Source of the DNA: Sediminibacterium magnilacihabitans
Lineage (GTDB): Bacteria > Bacteroidota > Bacteroidia > Chitinophagales > Chitinophagaceae
Length of the DNA: 64,000 nt
Assembly: GCA_002973575.1 (NCBI GenBank)
Contig: PVEQ01000005.1
Span: 124,001 to 188,000 of the forward strand
Direction of reading: 5' to 3'
The notes under the pieces were generated by a model that saw only the letters and a list, made by a program, of their open reading frames with translations, was not told the DNA's origin and searched no databases. This document shows positions 28,964-37,458 of this stretch, piece by piece (positions within the stretch are counted from its first letter, which is position 1; each line of letters starts with the position of its first letter). The translations under genes were made by a program, and so were the position numbers.

Positions 28964-28990
28964 TGCAGGGAATAGAATCCAATACCTTTG
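28964..28990 (+). promoter_or_regulatory. Promoter of the ECF sigma operon
   Basis: TACCTTTG at 28983-28990 is a full match to the Bacteroidota -7 box TAnnTTTG, with TTG at 28964-28966 as a -33 element, 16 bases apart. Transcription would begin about 20 bases before the sigma-factor ATG at 29019. Spacing is a little short of the usual range. Confidence 0.45.
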
Positions 28991-29018
28991 TAAGCTGCCT
29001 ATATAAAAATTGCCCTGA

Positions 29019-29564
29019 ATGCATCCAGACGATAAGGAACTATTGTTTCAGTTTCGTGTACCGGCCACCAAAGAACGGGCCTTCAATGCTATTGTAAAAA
29101 AGTACCAGGAGAAATTGTATTGGCATATCCGAAGAATGGTGATAAACCATGAGGATGCCAACGATGTGCTTCAAAATGTATTCATCAAAGTATGGAATGC
29201 CCTTGAGCAGTTCAGGGAGGATAGCCAATTGTATACCTGGTTGTACCGGATCGCTACCAATGAATGTTTGAGTTTCCTGGAACAACAAAAGAAGAGAAGC
29301 GCGTTGAGCATGGAAGACCTGGATGCTGCTATCAGCGACAAAATAAAGGCCGATCAGGGGTTCGATGCCAACCAATTGGAATGGAGGCTTCAGTTGGCGA
29401 TACAACAACTACCTGAAAAGCAGCGGATTGTGTTTAACCTGCGATATTATGAAGAAATGCCTTATGAGGAAATGAGCAGGGTGTTGGATACCAGTGAAGG
29501 GGCATTGAAGGCCAGCTACCATCATGCCGCAAGGAAAATCGAGGAGTTCATTAAAAATTATTAA
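29019..29564 (+). CDS. ECF-type RNA polymerase sigma factor
   Basis: The 181-residue protein has sigma region 2 (about 20-90: FNAIVKKYQEKLYWHIRRMV, DANDVLQNVFIKVW, TWLYRIATNECLSFL) and region 4 (about 125-178: LQLAIQQLPEKQRIVFNLRYYEEMPYEEMSRVL then EGALKASYHHAARKI). There is no region 1 or 3, as expected for ECF factors. The next two genes, a membrane protein and a CpxP-like exported protein, follow closely and suggest an envelope-stress circuit in which the membrane protein restrains the sigma factor. That link is inference from gene order. Confidence 0.95.
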   Translation: MHPDDKELLFQFRVPATKERAFNAIVKKYQEKLYWHIRRMVINHEDANDVLQNVFIKVWNALEQFREDSQLYTWLYRIATNECLSFLEQQKKRSALSMEDLDAAISDKIKADQGFDANQLEWRLQLAIQQLPEKQRIVFNLRYYEEMPYEEMSRVLDTSEGALKASYHHAARKIEEFIKNY

Positions 29565-29600
29565 ACTTTCGGTTAGCGCCGGGGTCTATTATAATTGTAC

Positions 29601-30236
29601 ATGGATCAATATCAGCCCATAGAAAACGAATTGAACAGCATCAGCCCCCTTCTGGCAGGTCTGCAACGGCGCACGGTATTCAGTGTGCCTGCCGGCTATT
29701 TCGATGGGTTGGCTGATCGTATCATGCAGAAAATCAGGTTGCTGGAAGAAGGAAAAGATACTGATGCCAATGAACTGGCGGATGTTGCTCCCTTGCTTCA
29801 TGCTATGGCCAGGAGAAACGTATACACTGTCCCTAAGGGGTATTTTGAGCAAACCATTGTGCAACCCCCTGCCAGGGTAGTGTCTATGCATCGTCCGCGT
29901 AAGTGGATGCGTTATGCGGCTGCGGCCGCCCTTACAGGAGCCATTGGTACCGGTATTTTCTTCGCCTCCCGCAAAGAACAGGCGGGCGATTATGAAAAAT
30001 ATACGAAGGTGGATGTATCTTCAGCCATAGATAAAGTGAGTGATACGGAGCTGGTGAATTACCTGGACAAAAATGAGCGACTGACCGGAAGTGTTGATCA
30101 GACCATGGTTACCGCCAGCGAAGAATTACCAGATCTGAGCAAACACATCAGCCAATATTCCGATGAGGAACTGAAGGAGTTCCTGGATGAGAATAAGGAT
30201 CTGGAGCTTGTTAAAGAAACCCCCGGAGGCGAATAA
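29601..30236 (+). CDS. Single-pass membrane protein, putative anti-sigma factor
   Basis: The 211-residue protein starts at the ATG at 29601; a TTG two codons earlier is open but less likely. It has a cytoplasmic-side N-terminus with two copies of a motif, RRTVFSVPAGYF (about 25-36) and RRNVYTVPKGYF (about 75-86), one membrane helix (about 108-125) and an acidic C-terminal part with two similar segments (TELVNYLDKNE and EELKEFLDENK). It has no recognisable zinc-binding ZAS motif. Its place 36 bases after the ECF gene and its one-helix topology suggest an anti-sigma factor. I do not recognise a named family. Confidence 0.75.
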   Translation: MDQYQPIENELNSISPLLAGLQRRTVFSVPAGYFDGLADRIMQKIRLLEEGKDTDANELADVAPLLHAMARRNVYTVPKGYFEQTIVQPPARVVSMHRPRKWMRYAAAAALTGAIGTGIFFASRKEQAGDYEKYTKVDVSSAIDKVSDTELVNYLDKNERLTGSVDQTMVTASEELPDLSKHISQYSDEELKEFLDENKDLELVKETPGGE

Positions 30237-30239
30237 TTT

Positions 30240-30704
30240 ATGATGAAGCGGATACTAGTTTTACTATTATTAATAGCAGGTCTCTACTGTACCACTGGTG
30301 CTTGCCCATTCCAAGAGCAACAACCGCCTGCCGCAGCAGCCCAACAATCCACTCCACCACAACCCACCATCAATGTGATGGGTTTGAAGATTGCATTTGT
30401 AACCAGGCAATTGAACCTCAGTTCAGAAGAAGCCCAGAAATTCTGGCCTGTGTATTACGATTATGTAGACGATATGAAAGAAGCGAGGGAAGAAGAGAAA
30501 AAAATGGATGTGCTGGCTTTTGAAGAAAGGTTGCTCAACATCCGCAAAAGGTACAAGGTTGAATACAAAAAGATACTGGGTACCGATGAACGCGCCAATA
30601 AAGCACTCACGATTGATCGTGATTTCAACCAGGTAGTAAAAAAGGAATTGCAACAAAGAGCCGAGTTTAGAAAACAGCGCAATAGTAATAAGCAGGGCAA
30701 TTAA
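30240..30704 (+). CDS. Exported CpxP/Spy-like helical protein
   Basis: The 154-residue protein has a signal peptide (about 1-21), a proline/alanine/glutamine-rich spacer (about 25-42) and a highly charged helical body including RQLNLSSEEAQKFWPVYYDY (about 57-76). This resembles the LTxxQ-type pattern of Spy/CpxP periplasmic chaperones. It follows the putative anti-sigma gene by three bases and is probably the stress-responsive output or sensor of the operon. Its stop overlaps the stop of the converging hydrolase gene by three bases. Confidence 0.72.
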   Translation: MMKRILVLLLLIAGLYCTTGACPFQEQQPPAAAAQQSTPPQPTINVMGLKIAFVTRQLNLSSEEAQKFWPVYYDYVDDMKEAREEEKKMDVLAFEERLLNIRKRYKVEYKKILGTDERANKALTIDRDFNQVVKKELQQRAEFRKQRNSNKQGN

Positions 30705-31465
30705 TTATTTTCTCCCCAAACAGGCGTTTTAATATCATGGTAGAATAAAAAGGTCCAGCCTTTTTCCTGGCCTTCCTGCCACCACTGCTGTCTTAATTCC
30801 ATACATTTTTTCCCGTCGTAATCGTATTTGGCCACGAAACGGTTTTTCATCTGCTGTAATTGTGGCGCATCGTCGCCTCCGAAAAAAACGGTCTTCCCAT
30901 TGGAAACAATGCTGAATACCTGGTGAAATTTACTGTGCGCACCAGTTAACTGGTAATGGATATGATCGCCTATCCACCCATCATTATTTGTCAACCATTC
31001 CACCCTGCTGAAATCTTCTAACAAACTGAAGTCTTCGGGTATATAAGAAGCATTGCCTGCTTCCATCGCAAAATCGAATTCTCTCTTTTGCACGTAATAA
31101 GTAGCATATGGGAAGCTGATGAAGCGTTCTCCTGTTCTGTCATCTGTAAGTGTGATACCTCCCGCGTGGTCTTTATGCAGGTGGCTCATCAGTACTTTGG
31201 TAACCTGGGTAGGGTTGATGCCTGCTTTCAGCAGGTTATTGTGGAGTTGGGGTTTGCCATCGGCATCGTTGTATCCCAGCCCTGTATCCAGCAGGATGAC
31301 GTCGTTATTGGTTATCACAACAAAAGGCTGTATCTCAACCAGCATGCTTCCAACGGGCCTGCTGTTGAGTATTTCTGTTTCCGGATCGAAGGGGTTGAAA
31401 ACTTTTGTTTTATCTACTGTAAATGCGCCTTCTGAAAGCGGAACAATTTGAATAGGGTTGCTCAT
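30701..31465 (-). CDS. Metallo-beta-lactamase-fold hydrolase
   Basis: The ATG at 31465 gives 254 residues beginning MSNPIQIVPLSEG. The 92 extra upstream codons that are open lie inside rodA and are rejected. The zinc motif is SHLHKDH (H95, H97, D99, H100), preceded by DVILLDTGLG. Later ligands are present in GAHSKFHQVF and FYHDIKTPVWG. Such enzymes hydrolyse lactones, thioesters or phosphodiesters, and the substrate here is unknown. The start codon overlaps the rodA stop as ATGA, so translation is probably coupled to the cell-shape operon. Confidence 0.85.
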   Translation of the reverse strand: MSNPIQIVPLSEGAFTVDKTKVFNPFDPETEILNSRPVGSMLVEIQPFVVITNNDVILLDTGLGYNDADGKPQLHNNLLKAGINPTQVTKVLMSHLHKDHAGGITLTDDRTGERFISFPYATYYVQKREFDFAMEAGNASYIPEDFSLLEDFSRVEWLTNNDGWIGDHIHYQLTGAHSKFHQVFSIVSNGKTVFFGGDDAPQLQQMKNRFVAKYDYDGKKCMELRQQWWQEGQEKGWTFLFYHDIKTPVWGENN

Positions 31466-32805
31466 CGTAAAACCATTTGTCTGTCTGCATCCAGCCTCAG
31501 CAGGATGAAGATCAGTACGGTAAACGTCAGTAATGAAGATCCTCCGTAACTGATCAGCGGCAAAGGTATGCCCACAATGGGAAACAACCCAATGGTCATA
31601 CTTACGTTCACGGCAATATGGAAGAAGATGATACTGGCCACACTGTAAGCGTATACCCGGCTGAAAGTGCTTCGCTGTCTTTCGGCGATTTTTATGATGC
31701 GGAAGAGCATGAAAAGGTAAAGCAACAGGAATACCAGGCAACCTGTAAAACCAAAAGCTTCACCCAGTGAGGTGAAAATGAAATCGGTATGTTGTTCAGG
31801 CACGTATTTGCCTCTTGTTTGGGTTCCTTTGAGGAAGCCCCGGCCCAATAATCCTCCCGAGCCGATGGCGATCTTACTTTGTCTTACATTATAGTCGTCT
31901 GGTTTATGCGCCGCTTTTTCATTGGGGTTTTTCCGTGCCGATTTTTTATTCAGACTGCAATCGTATTCTTTACCAACCATGCTGTAAATGCGGGTACTTT
32001 GATAGCATTCAAATACGTTGTTGAATATATATGGCACTACAAAACGCTGTATGCCTACACAGAGTAACCAGGTCCCTATAATAATGGTAAGCAATCCCTT
32101 GTTCCTCCGGAATTGTTTGCGCAACAAAAAGATCAGCACAGCGGCGATAACGGTAAGAATGATGGCCAATAGATTAGGTTCAACCACCAGTGTGGCAATC
32201 ACCAGCACGGCAAAAGAGGAGCCTATCACCAGTATCTGGCCGGGCAGACCCTCGCGGTACATGGCAACCAGGAAAGAAGAATATACGAGGGCCAATCCCA
32301 TCTCATGTTGTAAGATCGACAACATAGCCGGAGCAGCAGCAATAATGCTTGCAATGATCTGGGAGCGCAGCTTGCTGAAATCCACTTCCTGCCGCGATAT
32401 GAATTTGGCCAGCGCCAGCGCGGTAAATATCTTGCAAACTTCTGCCGGCTGCAGGTTGAAGCCTCCGCCCAATGGTATCCAGCTTTTAGAGCCGTTGATA
32501 TTTTTGCCCAATACAAAAGTGGCCAGCATTAGCACAATCCCGAAAGCATAGAGCAGGTTGGCAAAAGCGGTAAACAATTTACTGTCTGTTAGCAGTATGA
32601 AAATAGCAACGATGGCACAGATGCCACTGAAGATGAGCTGTTTGCTGTAATTGGTTTTACCGCTGAGGAAAGACTGCACCCAGTTGGTGCCGGTGCGGTA
32701 CTCTACCATGAATATGCAAAGAATGCCTATGCTTACCATGATAGCGTAGAGCCAAATCATAGTAAAATCAACACCTTGTGCCACTTTGTTACTCTTGTTA
32801 TTCAT
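31462..32805 (-). CDS. rodA: Rod-shape SEDS glycosyltransferase RodA
   Basis: RodA polymerises lipid II into glycan strands during cell elongation, in complex with PBP2. The 447-residue protein is polytopic, about ten helices, with a longer soluble loop around residues 255-315 (CYQSTRIYSMVGKEYDC to RQSKIAIGSGGLLGRG). It carries the SEDS signature GIPLPLISYGGSSLL near the C-terminus. The loop insertion rich in lysine and asparagine (KKSARKNPNEKAAHK) is longer than in E. coli RodA. It starts five bases after mrdA. Confidence 0.95.
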   Translation of the reverse strand: MNNKSNKVAQGVDFTMIWLYAIMVSIGILCIFMVEYRTGTNWVQSFLSGKTNYSKQLIFSGICAIVAIFILLTDSKLFTAFANLLYAFGIVLMLATFVLGKNINGSKSWIPLGGGFNLQPAEVCKIFTALALAKFISRQEVDFSKLRSQIIASIIAAAPAMLSILQHEMGLALVYSSFLVAMYREGLPGQILVIGSSFAVLVIATLVVEPNLLAIILTVIAAVLIFLLRKQFRRNKGLLTIIIGTWLLCVGIQRFVVPYIFNNVFECYQSTRIYSMVGKEYDCSLNKKSARKNPNEKAAHKPDDYNVRQSKIAIGSGGLLGRGFLKGTQTRGKYVPEQHTDFIFTSLGEAFGFTGCLVFLLLYLFMLFRIIKIAERQRSTFSRVYAYSVASIIFFHIAVNVSMTIGLFPIVGIPLPLISYGGSSLLTFTVLIFILLRLDADRQMVLR

Positions 32806-32810
32806 AAGGT

Positions 32811-34925
32811 TTAAGCGCTTGCTGTTCTCTTTGGTAAAAATTTACGCGGGTCGTCGGGCAGAATCGCCTGTGTTGTTATTGTACGCTGCTGTTTGTTTTT
32901 GTTAGGTTTGGGTGGATTGTTTACAGGCGCGGCAGGAGGAATGTCTATATCTGGCTCCTCTTCAATGTTTGAAGTGTCACGCATGGCTTTCTTTGCAGCT
33001 TCCGACTCTTTTGCCTGCCTGCTGGAATCCCTTGCAGCTATAGCTTTTCGCATCAATGCGGGAATCAGGTTCTTTTTAGTGAACTCTTCCAGCATTGCTT
33101 TCCGCTCTGTTCCCGAGATAGAATCTCTTAAATATTTTTCTACGAGCAGGCTGGCAATAGGAGCGGCGGCCCAGGCACCCTGACCTGCATTTTCGCAAAT
33201 GACTGCAATAGCTATTTTAGGATTTTCTCTTGGAGCAAAAGCGCCAAAGAAAGAGTGATCGATCTGTTTTTCTACTTTGCCATTGACTTTGGCATAGTTC
33301 TCTACTGTACCGGTTTTGCCACACATGTTAATACCCGGTATTCTCGACCTCACAGCTGTTCCATATTCTACCACAGCCTGCATGCCATCCTGCACAGCCT
33401 CAAAAACAGAGTCGGAGATATGATTGGCTGTGTGGTGTTTTGTCTTGTAAGCTTCAAGCATGTTGAACTCATCTCCTCCTTCAATTGAATCGATAAGATG
33501 GGGTGCATAATACCAGCCCCTGTTGGCAATGATGGCCATTACATTGGCCAACTGTGCTAATGTAGTGCTTACCTCACCTTGTCCGATAGCGTTGGAAATA
33601 ATATTGCAGGAATGAAAATAAGCGCCATGCACTTTGGGATTACGGTAGAATTGAGGTGTAGGGATGTTTCCTTTTTTCTCTGAGGGTAGGTCTATACCCA
33701 ATCTACGACCCAGGCCAAACGAATAGGCATACTTGTTGAATACAGCTAAGGAGCTGTCTATGCTGCCATATCTTCGTTGATCCAGTATTCGCTTGTATAC
33801 TGTGGAGAAGTAGGTGTTGTCACTATGCGCAACTGCTTCTTTAAAATTGAATACACCTTTATCGAGACATTTAGGCTTGCCTGTACCGCAACCGGTAAAA
33901 TAACCTGGGCAGCTGATCATTTCTCTTTCGTTGATTACGCCTTCGGTTAAACCGGCAATACCTACTACCGTTTTAAAGGTAGAGCCCGGCGAGTAAGTAG
34001 TAGCAATGGTCCTGTTGAGCAAGGGCAGCCTGGGGTCGAGAAAGAGGTCAGAGAAATGTTTCCTGCGCTGGTTTCCCGTAAGGTAGTTCGGGTTGTAAGT
34101 CGGGGCACTTACCATGCAAAGGATACCACCTGTTTTGGGATCAATGGCCACGATACTTCCTACCTTATTGGTCATTAATGTTTCACCGAGTTTTTGTAAT
34201 TCAACGTCAATGCTGGAATAAAGGTTTTTTCCGGCAATAGCGGTTGTATCATAAGCGCCATTTTCCCATGGCCCCTGTATACGGCCCCTGTTATCCCTGA
34301 TGTAGCGTTTGATACCCCTTTGTCCCATCAGCACTTTCTCGTATGTATTTTCCAGGCCTGTTCTTCCCACATAATCGCCCATCTCATAACCTTCCTCTTT
34401 ATGTCTCCTGAGGAAACCGGTATCTACTTCTGCAATGTATCCGAGAACAGCGGCGCCAGCATCATAAGGATAGCTCCTCACTGACCGTTCGTTCAGCGCA
34501 AAGCCAGGAAACTTATACATGTTCTCATTCAGCTTTGCATACATTTCAGGCGTAAGCAATGCTTCGAAAACGCTGGGTTTTACACTGGTGTTCTTAAAAA
34601 TAATCTCCCGCATTCTTTTACGGTAAGTAACGGTATCGATGTTCAGCAGGTTGCAAAGCGCCAGTGTATCGGTTCCCCTCGCGTCGGCGGGGATGACTAT
34701 CAGGTCATAGCTGACCGCATTTTCAAGGATGGCCTTTTTTTTACGATCGAAGATGATGCCGCGGTCGGGATACACCACTTTCCGGAAGAAAGCATTATTA
34801 TCGGCCGCCAGTTTGTATTTGGCAGAGAACAGTTGTAGGTTGACCAGCTGGCCAACGATGACCAGGACAACGCAGGCAAAAACGATCTGCACTACGCGGC
34901 TCCTGTTCTGATTAAATACCGGCAT
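32811..34925 (-). CDS. mrdA: Penicillin-binding protein 2 (elongasome transpeptidase)
   Basis: This enzyme cross-links peptidoglycan during elongation together with RodA. The 704-residue protein has a membrane anchor (about 10-30), a pedestal/dimerisation domain (about 50-230) and a transpeptidase domain with all three motifs: STFK (nucleophile S315), SDN in VAHSDNTYF and KTGT in CGKTGTVENY. The C-terminal tail (about 620-704) is charged and proline-rich (SRQAKESEAAKKAMRD, PPKPNKNKQQR) and extends past the usual catalytic domain. It sits between mreD and rodA in the shape operon. Confidence 0.96.
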   Translation of the reverse strand: MPVFNQNRSRVVQIVFACVVLVIVGQLVNLQLFSAKYKLAADNNAFFRKVVYPDRGIIFDRKKKAILENAVSYDLIVIPADARGTDTLALCNLLNIDTVTYRKRMREIIFKNTSVKPSVFEALLTPEMYAKLNENMYKFPGFALNERSVRSYPYDAGAAVLGYIAEVDTGFLRRHKEEGYEMGDYVGRTGLENTYEKVLMGQRGIKRYIRDNRGRIQGPWENGAYDTTAIAGKNLYSSIDVELQKLGETLMTNKVGSIVAIDPKTGGILCMVSAPTYNPNYLTGNQRRKHFSDLFLDPRLPLLNRTIATTYSPGSTFKTVVGIAGLTEGVINEREMISCPGYFTGCGTGKPKCLDKGVFNFKEAVAHSDNTYFSTVYKRILDQRRYGSIDSSLAVFNKYAYSFGLGRRLGIDLPSEKKGNIPTPQFYRNPKVHGAYFHSCNIISNAIGQGEVSTTLAQLANVMAIIANRGWYYAPHLIDSIEGGDEFNMLEAYKTKHHTANHISDSVFEAVQDGMQAVVEYGTAVRSRIPGINMCGKTGTVENYAKVNGKVEKQIDHSFFGAFAPRENPKIAIAVICENAGQGAWAAAPIASLLVEKYLRDSISGTERKAMLEEFTKKNLIPALMRKAIAARDSSRQAKESEAAKKAMRDTSNIEEEPDIDIPPAAPVNNPPKPNKNKQQRTITTQAILPDDPRKFLPKRTASA

Positions 34926-34959
34926 AACTCAAGAAACTATTGTAAAGAATATTGCAAAT

Positions 34960-35493
34960 CTACGCTGCATTGGTTTTATACCTTCTCTTGCGAGGGAACA
35001 ACATTTCGGCAAGGGCTATCAGCAACAGGCTCACCGCAGTGGTACCCGCTACTTTCCCCAGGAAGTATATGAAGTTACCAAATTGCAGCCATTCGATCAA
35101 TACAAGGTAAAAATGGTGCACGAAAGTCAGTATAACCACGTAGAGGCTGTATGGCGCCAATCCCATACTTTTCACACTCGGCTCGGCATAGCTCTGTTCG
35201 GTGGTTTCCTGTGGAATGAGGAGGCCAAGGAGAACGGGGCGTATGAAAGCGATAAGCACACAGGGAGCTGCATGCAAACCGGGCGTTCCGGTGAAAGCGT
35301 CCAGTGTGAGTCCGAATACAAATGCCAACACCATCAGGAACAGGCGATTGATATTGAAGGGCAGCCAGATGATGAATAAGAAATAAATATAGGGCACGAT
35401 GAACTGATGCAGCGGGGGCACTTCATTCAGAATAAACACCTGCAGCAGGATGAACAGTACATAACGGATGATATTTCTTACAAGGCTGCTCAT
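34960..35493 (-). CDS. mreD: Rod shape-determining protein MreD
   Basis: The 177-residue protein is nearly all membrane-embedded, with five or six helices, and has the MreD pattern NINRLFLMVLAFVFGLTLDAFTGTPGLHAAPCVLIAF. MreD links MreC to the elongasome in the inner membrane. Sequence conservation is low in this family, so the identification leans on topology, length and its place between mreC (four-base overlap) and mrdA. Confidence 0.9.
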   Translation of the reverse strand: MSSLVRNIIRYVLFILLQVFILNEVPPLHQFIVPYIYFLFIIWLPFNINRLFLMVLAFVFGLTLDAFTGTPGLHAAPCVLIAFIRPVLLGLLIPQETTEQSYAEPSVKSMGLAPYSLYVVILTFVHHFYLVLIEWLQFGNFIYFLGKVAGTTAVSLLLIALAEMLFPRKRRYKTNAA

Positions 35494-36341
35494 GGATTTT
35501 TTGATGGGGTGTTTTCCAAAGCCGTCTGCTCGGCATAGCGTGCATTCGCTATCACGTTAACATATTGCAGGTTGAAAAAATTAGTGGCTGTTTTTACTTT
35601 GATGAGATAAAAATTACTTGATGGATCGGCGCTAATAGCGGCAACAGTGCCAATCATCAGGTGTGAAGGGAAATTGGCAGAATAATTACTGGTGAGTACG
35701 GTATCGCCCTTGTTCACTTTCGCACTTTTGCTCACATTCTTCAGTTGCAGATAGTAAGGATTGACGCCATCCCATTCGATGCTTCCTGCATAATTATCTT
35801 TCTTGAGCATGGCGCTCACTTTGCTGTTGCGGTGCAACAGGCTCATCACGCGACTGATGTTGTTACTGGCTTCCACCACAACACCTACAATGCCTTCCGG
35901 ACCGATCACGGCCATTCCTTTTTTTACGCCTTGTAGGGTACCTCTTTCCAACGTGATGAAATTGGTTTGCAGGGTTACGGTATTACCAATGACCCTCGCC
36001 GGCAGATAAGTGTATTTACGGTAATGCCCCAGTGTATCACGCAAAGTGGTATCGGTAACGGCTTTGCGGCTACTGTCGGGTGCCTGGAAATTGGCTGCCA
36101 GCATATTGCGCAGGCGCGCATTTTCTTCGGCCAGCTGCCGGTTGGTCTCTTTCAGGCTGAAATAACTGTGCAGGTTGCTGTAACGATGGTTGAGGTCGCC
36201 GGTTGCTTCATTGAGCGCAGCAGAGAAAAAAGCCTCGTGGGTTTTGCTTGCGTTGCTTAATAAGATAATGGCAGCAATCTGTAACAGCAGGAAGCTGAGA
36301 AAACCAAAGTACCGCCGTATAAAAAAAAATATGTTTTTCAA
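35490..36341 (-). CDS. mreC: Rod shape-determining protein MreC
   Basis: The 283-residue protein has a short cytoplasmic N-terminus, one membrane helix (about 10-29), a coiled coil (about 55-85, FSLKETNRQLAEENARLRNML) and a beta-rich periplasmic domain. The latter includes the MreC core TLERGTLQGVKKGMAVIGPEGIVGVVVEASNNISRVMSLL. It scaffolds PBP2 in the periplasm and stimulates RodA-PBP2. It begins four bases after mreB and overlaps mreD by four. Confidence 0.95.
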   Translation of the reverse strand: MKNIFFFIRRYFGFLSFLLLQIAAIILLSNASKTHEAFFSAALNEATGDLNHRYSNLHSYFSLKETNRQLAEENARLRNMLAANFQAPDSSRKAVTDTTLRDTLGHYRKYTYLPARVIGNTVTLQTNFITLERGTLQGVKKGMAVIGPEGIVGVVVEASNNISRVMSLLHRNSKVSAMLKKDNYAGSIEWDGVNPYYLQLKNVSKSAKVNKGDTVLTSNYSANFPSHLMIGTVAAISADPSSNFYLIKVKTATNFFNLQYVNVIANARYAEQTALENTPSKNP

Positions 36342-36345
36342 GGGG

Positions 36346-37371
36346 CTATCTCATAATAAAAGGGAACCGCTGATAGTTTTTCAAAGCCAGCCCTGTACCG
36401 CGTACCACGCTCTTGAGCGGATCATCGGCTACGTGTACAGGCAATTTGATTTTGGCACTGAGGCGTTTGTCCAGACCACGCAACAGCGCGCCGCCACCCG
36501 TCAGGTATAATCCCCTGCGATAGATATCGGCGGCCAGCTCGGGCGGCGTCGTCTCCAGCGCTTTCAGGATGGCTTCTTCTATTTTGAAAATACTTTTATC
36601 CAGTGCTTCTGCAATTTCCTGGTAGCTTACCATGATCTGCTTGGGGATACCTGTTACCAGGTCGCGGCCGTTTACGGGAAGATCATCCGGCGGATTGTCG
36701 AGGTCTTTCATCGCAGCGCCCACCTGTATCTTGATCTGTTCTGCGGTACGCTCACCAATCAGTAAGCTGTGGTAACGACGCAGGGCTTCCATGATATCGG
36801 CGGTGAATTCATCACCCGCAATACGGATACTCTGGTCGCATACAATGCCGGCGAGAGCGATCACGGTAATACCTGTAGTACCACCTCCAATGTCAATGAT
36901 CATATTACCAACCGGTTCTTCTACATCTATGCCGATACCCAGTGCGGCGGCCATGGGCTCGTGGATCATATACACTTCTTTAGCGCCTGCCTGCTCGGCA
37001 CTGTCGCGCACCGCGCGTTTTTCTACTTCGGTAATGGAAGAAGGAATACAGATGACCATGCGCCAGCTGGGCGGAAACAAAGGTTTCTTGGGGTAGATCA
37101 TTTTGATCAGTTCCCTGATCATCAACTCGGCGGCGTTGAAGTCGGCGATCACACCGTCTTTCAACGGACGGACCGTGCGAATGCTTTCGTGTGTTTTTTC
37201 GTGCATCATGAGCGCTTTCTTTCCTACCGCCAACACTTCTTTCATGTTGTTACGGTTCAGCGCCACTATCGAAGGCTCATTGACTACTACTTCGTCGTTA
37301 TGTATGATGAGGGTATTCGCAGTACCCAGGTCCATCGCAATTTCCTGTGTGAAAAAGTTGAACAATCCCAT
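36346..37371 (-). CDS. mreB: Rod shape-determining actin homologue MreB
   Basis: MreB forms membrane-bound filaments that direct elongation. The 341-residue protein shows all the actin-fold nucleotide motifs: phosphate 1 (IAMDLGTANTLI, about 11-22), phosphate 2 (IIDIGGGTTGITVIAL, about 158-173) and the adenosine motif (LTGGGALLRGLD, about 295-306). The N-terminal MGLFNFF is a membrane-binding amphipathic tip. It is the first gene of the mreBCD-mrdA-rodA operon. Confidence 0.97.
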   Translation of the reverse strand: MGLFNFFTQEIAMDLGTANTLIIHNDEVVVNEPSIVALNRNNMKEVLAVGKKALMMHEKTHESIRTVRPLKDGVIADFNAAELMIRELIKMIYPKKPLFPPSWRMVICIPSSITEVEKRAVRDSAEQAGAKEVYMIHEPMAAALGIGIDVEEPVGNMIIDIGGGTTGITVIALAGIVCDQSIRIAGDEFTADIMEALRRYHSLLIGERTAEQIKIQVGAAMKDLDNPPDDLPVNGRDLVTGIPKQIMVSYQEIAEALDKSIFKIEEAILKALETTPPELAADIYRRGLYLTGGGALLRGLDKRLSAKIKLPVHVADDPLKSVVRGTGLALKNYQRFPFIMR

Positions 37372-37408
37372 TGTAAATCTAAAATTCTAATTAGTCAGCT
37401 AATGCTTG

Positions 37409-37439
37409 CAAAGGTGGATGAAATTGGTTGAATTAACAA
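37409..37439 (-). promoter_or_regulatory. Promoter candidate for the mre operon
   Basis: On the minus strand, TTTG starting at 37440 is followed after 20 bases by CACCTTTG (37409-37416), one mismatch from TAnnTTTG. Start of transcription would be about 30 bases before the mreB ATG. It lies in the 87-base gap below purD, the only non-coding space before the operon. Confidence 0.45.
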
Positions 37440-37458
37440 AGTCTAAAATACCGATTTT

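Noticed and set aside
31466..31741. Longer N-terminus for the metallo-hydrolase
   Set aside because: The extra codons lie within rodA in another frame and the ATGA overlap gives a natural start.
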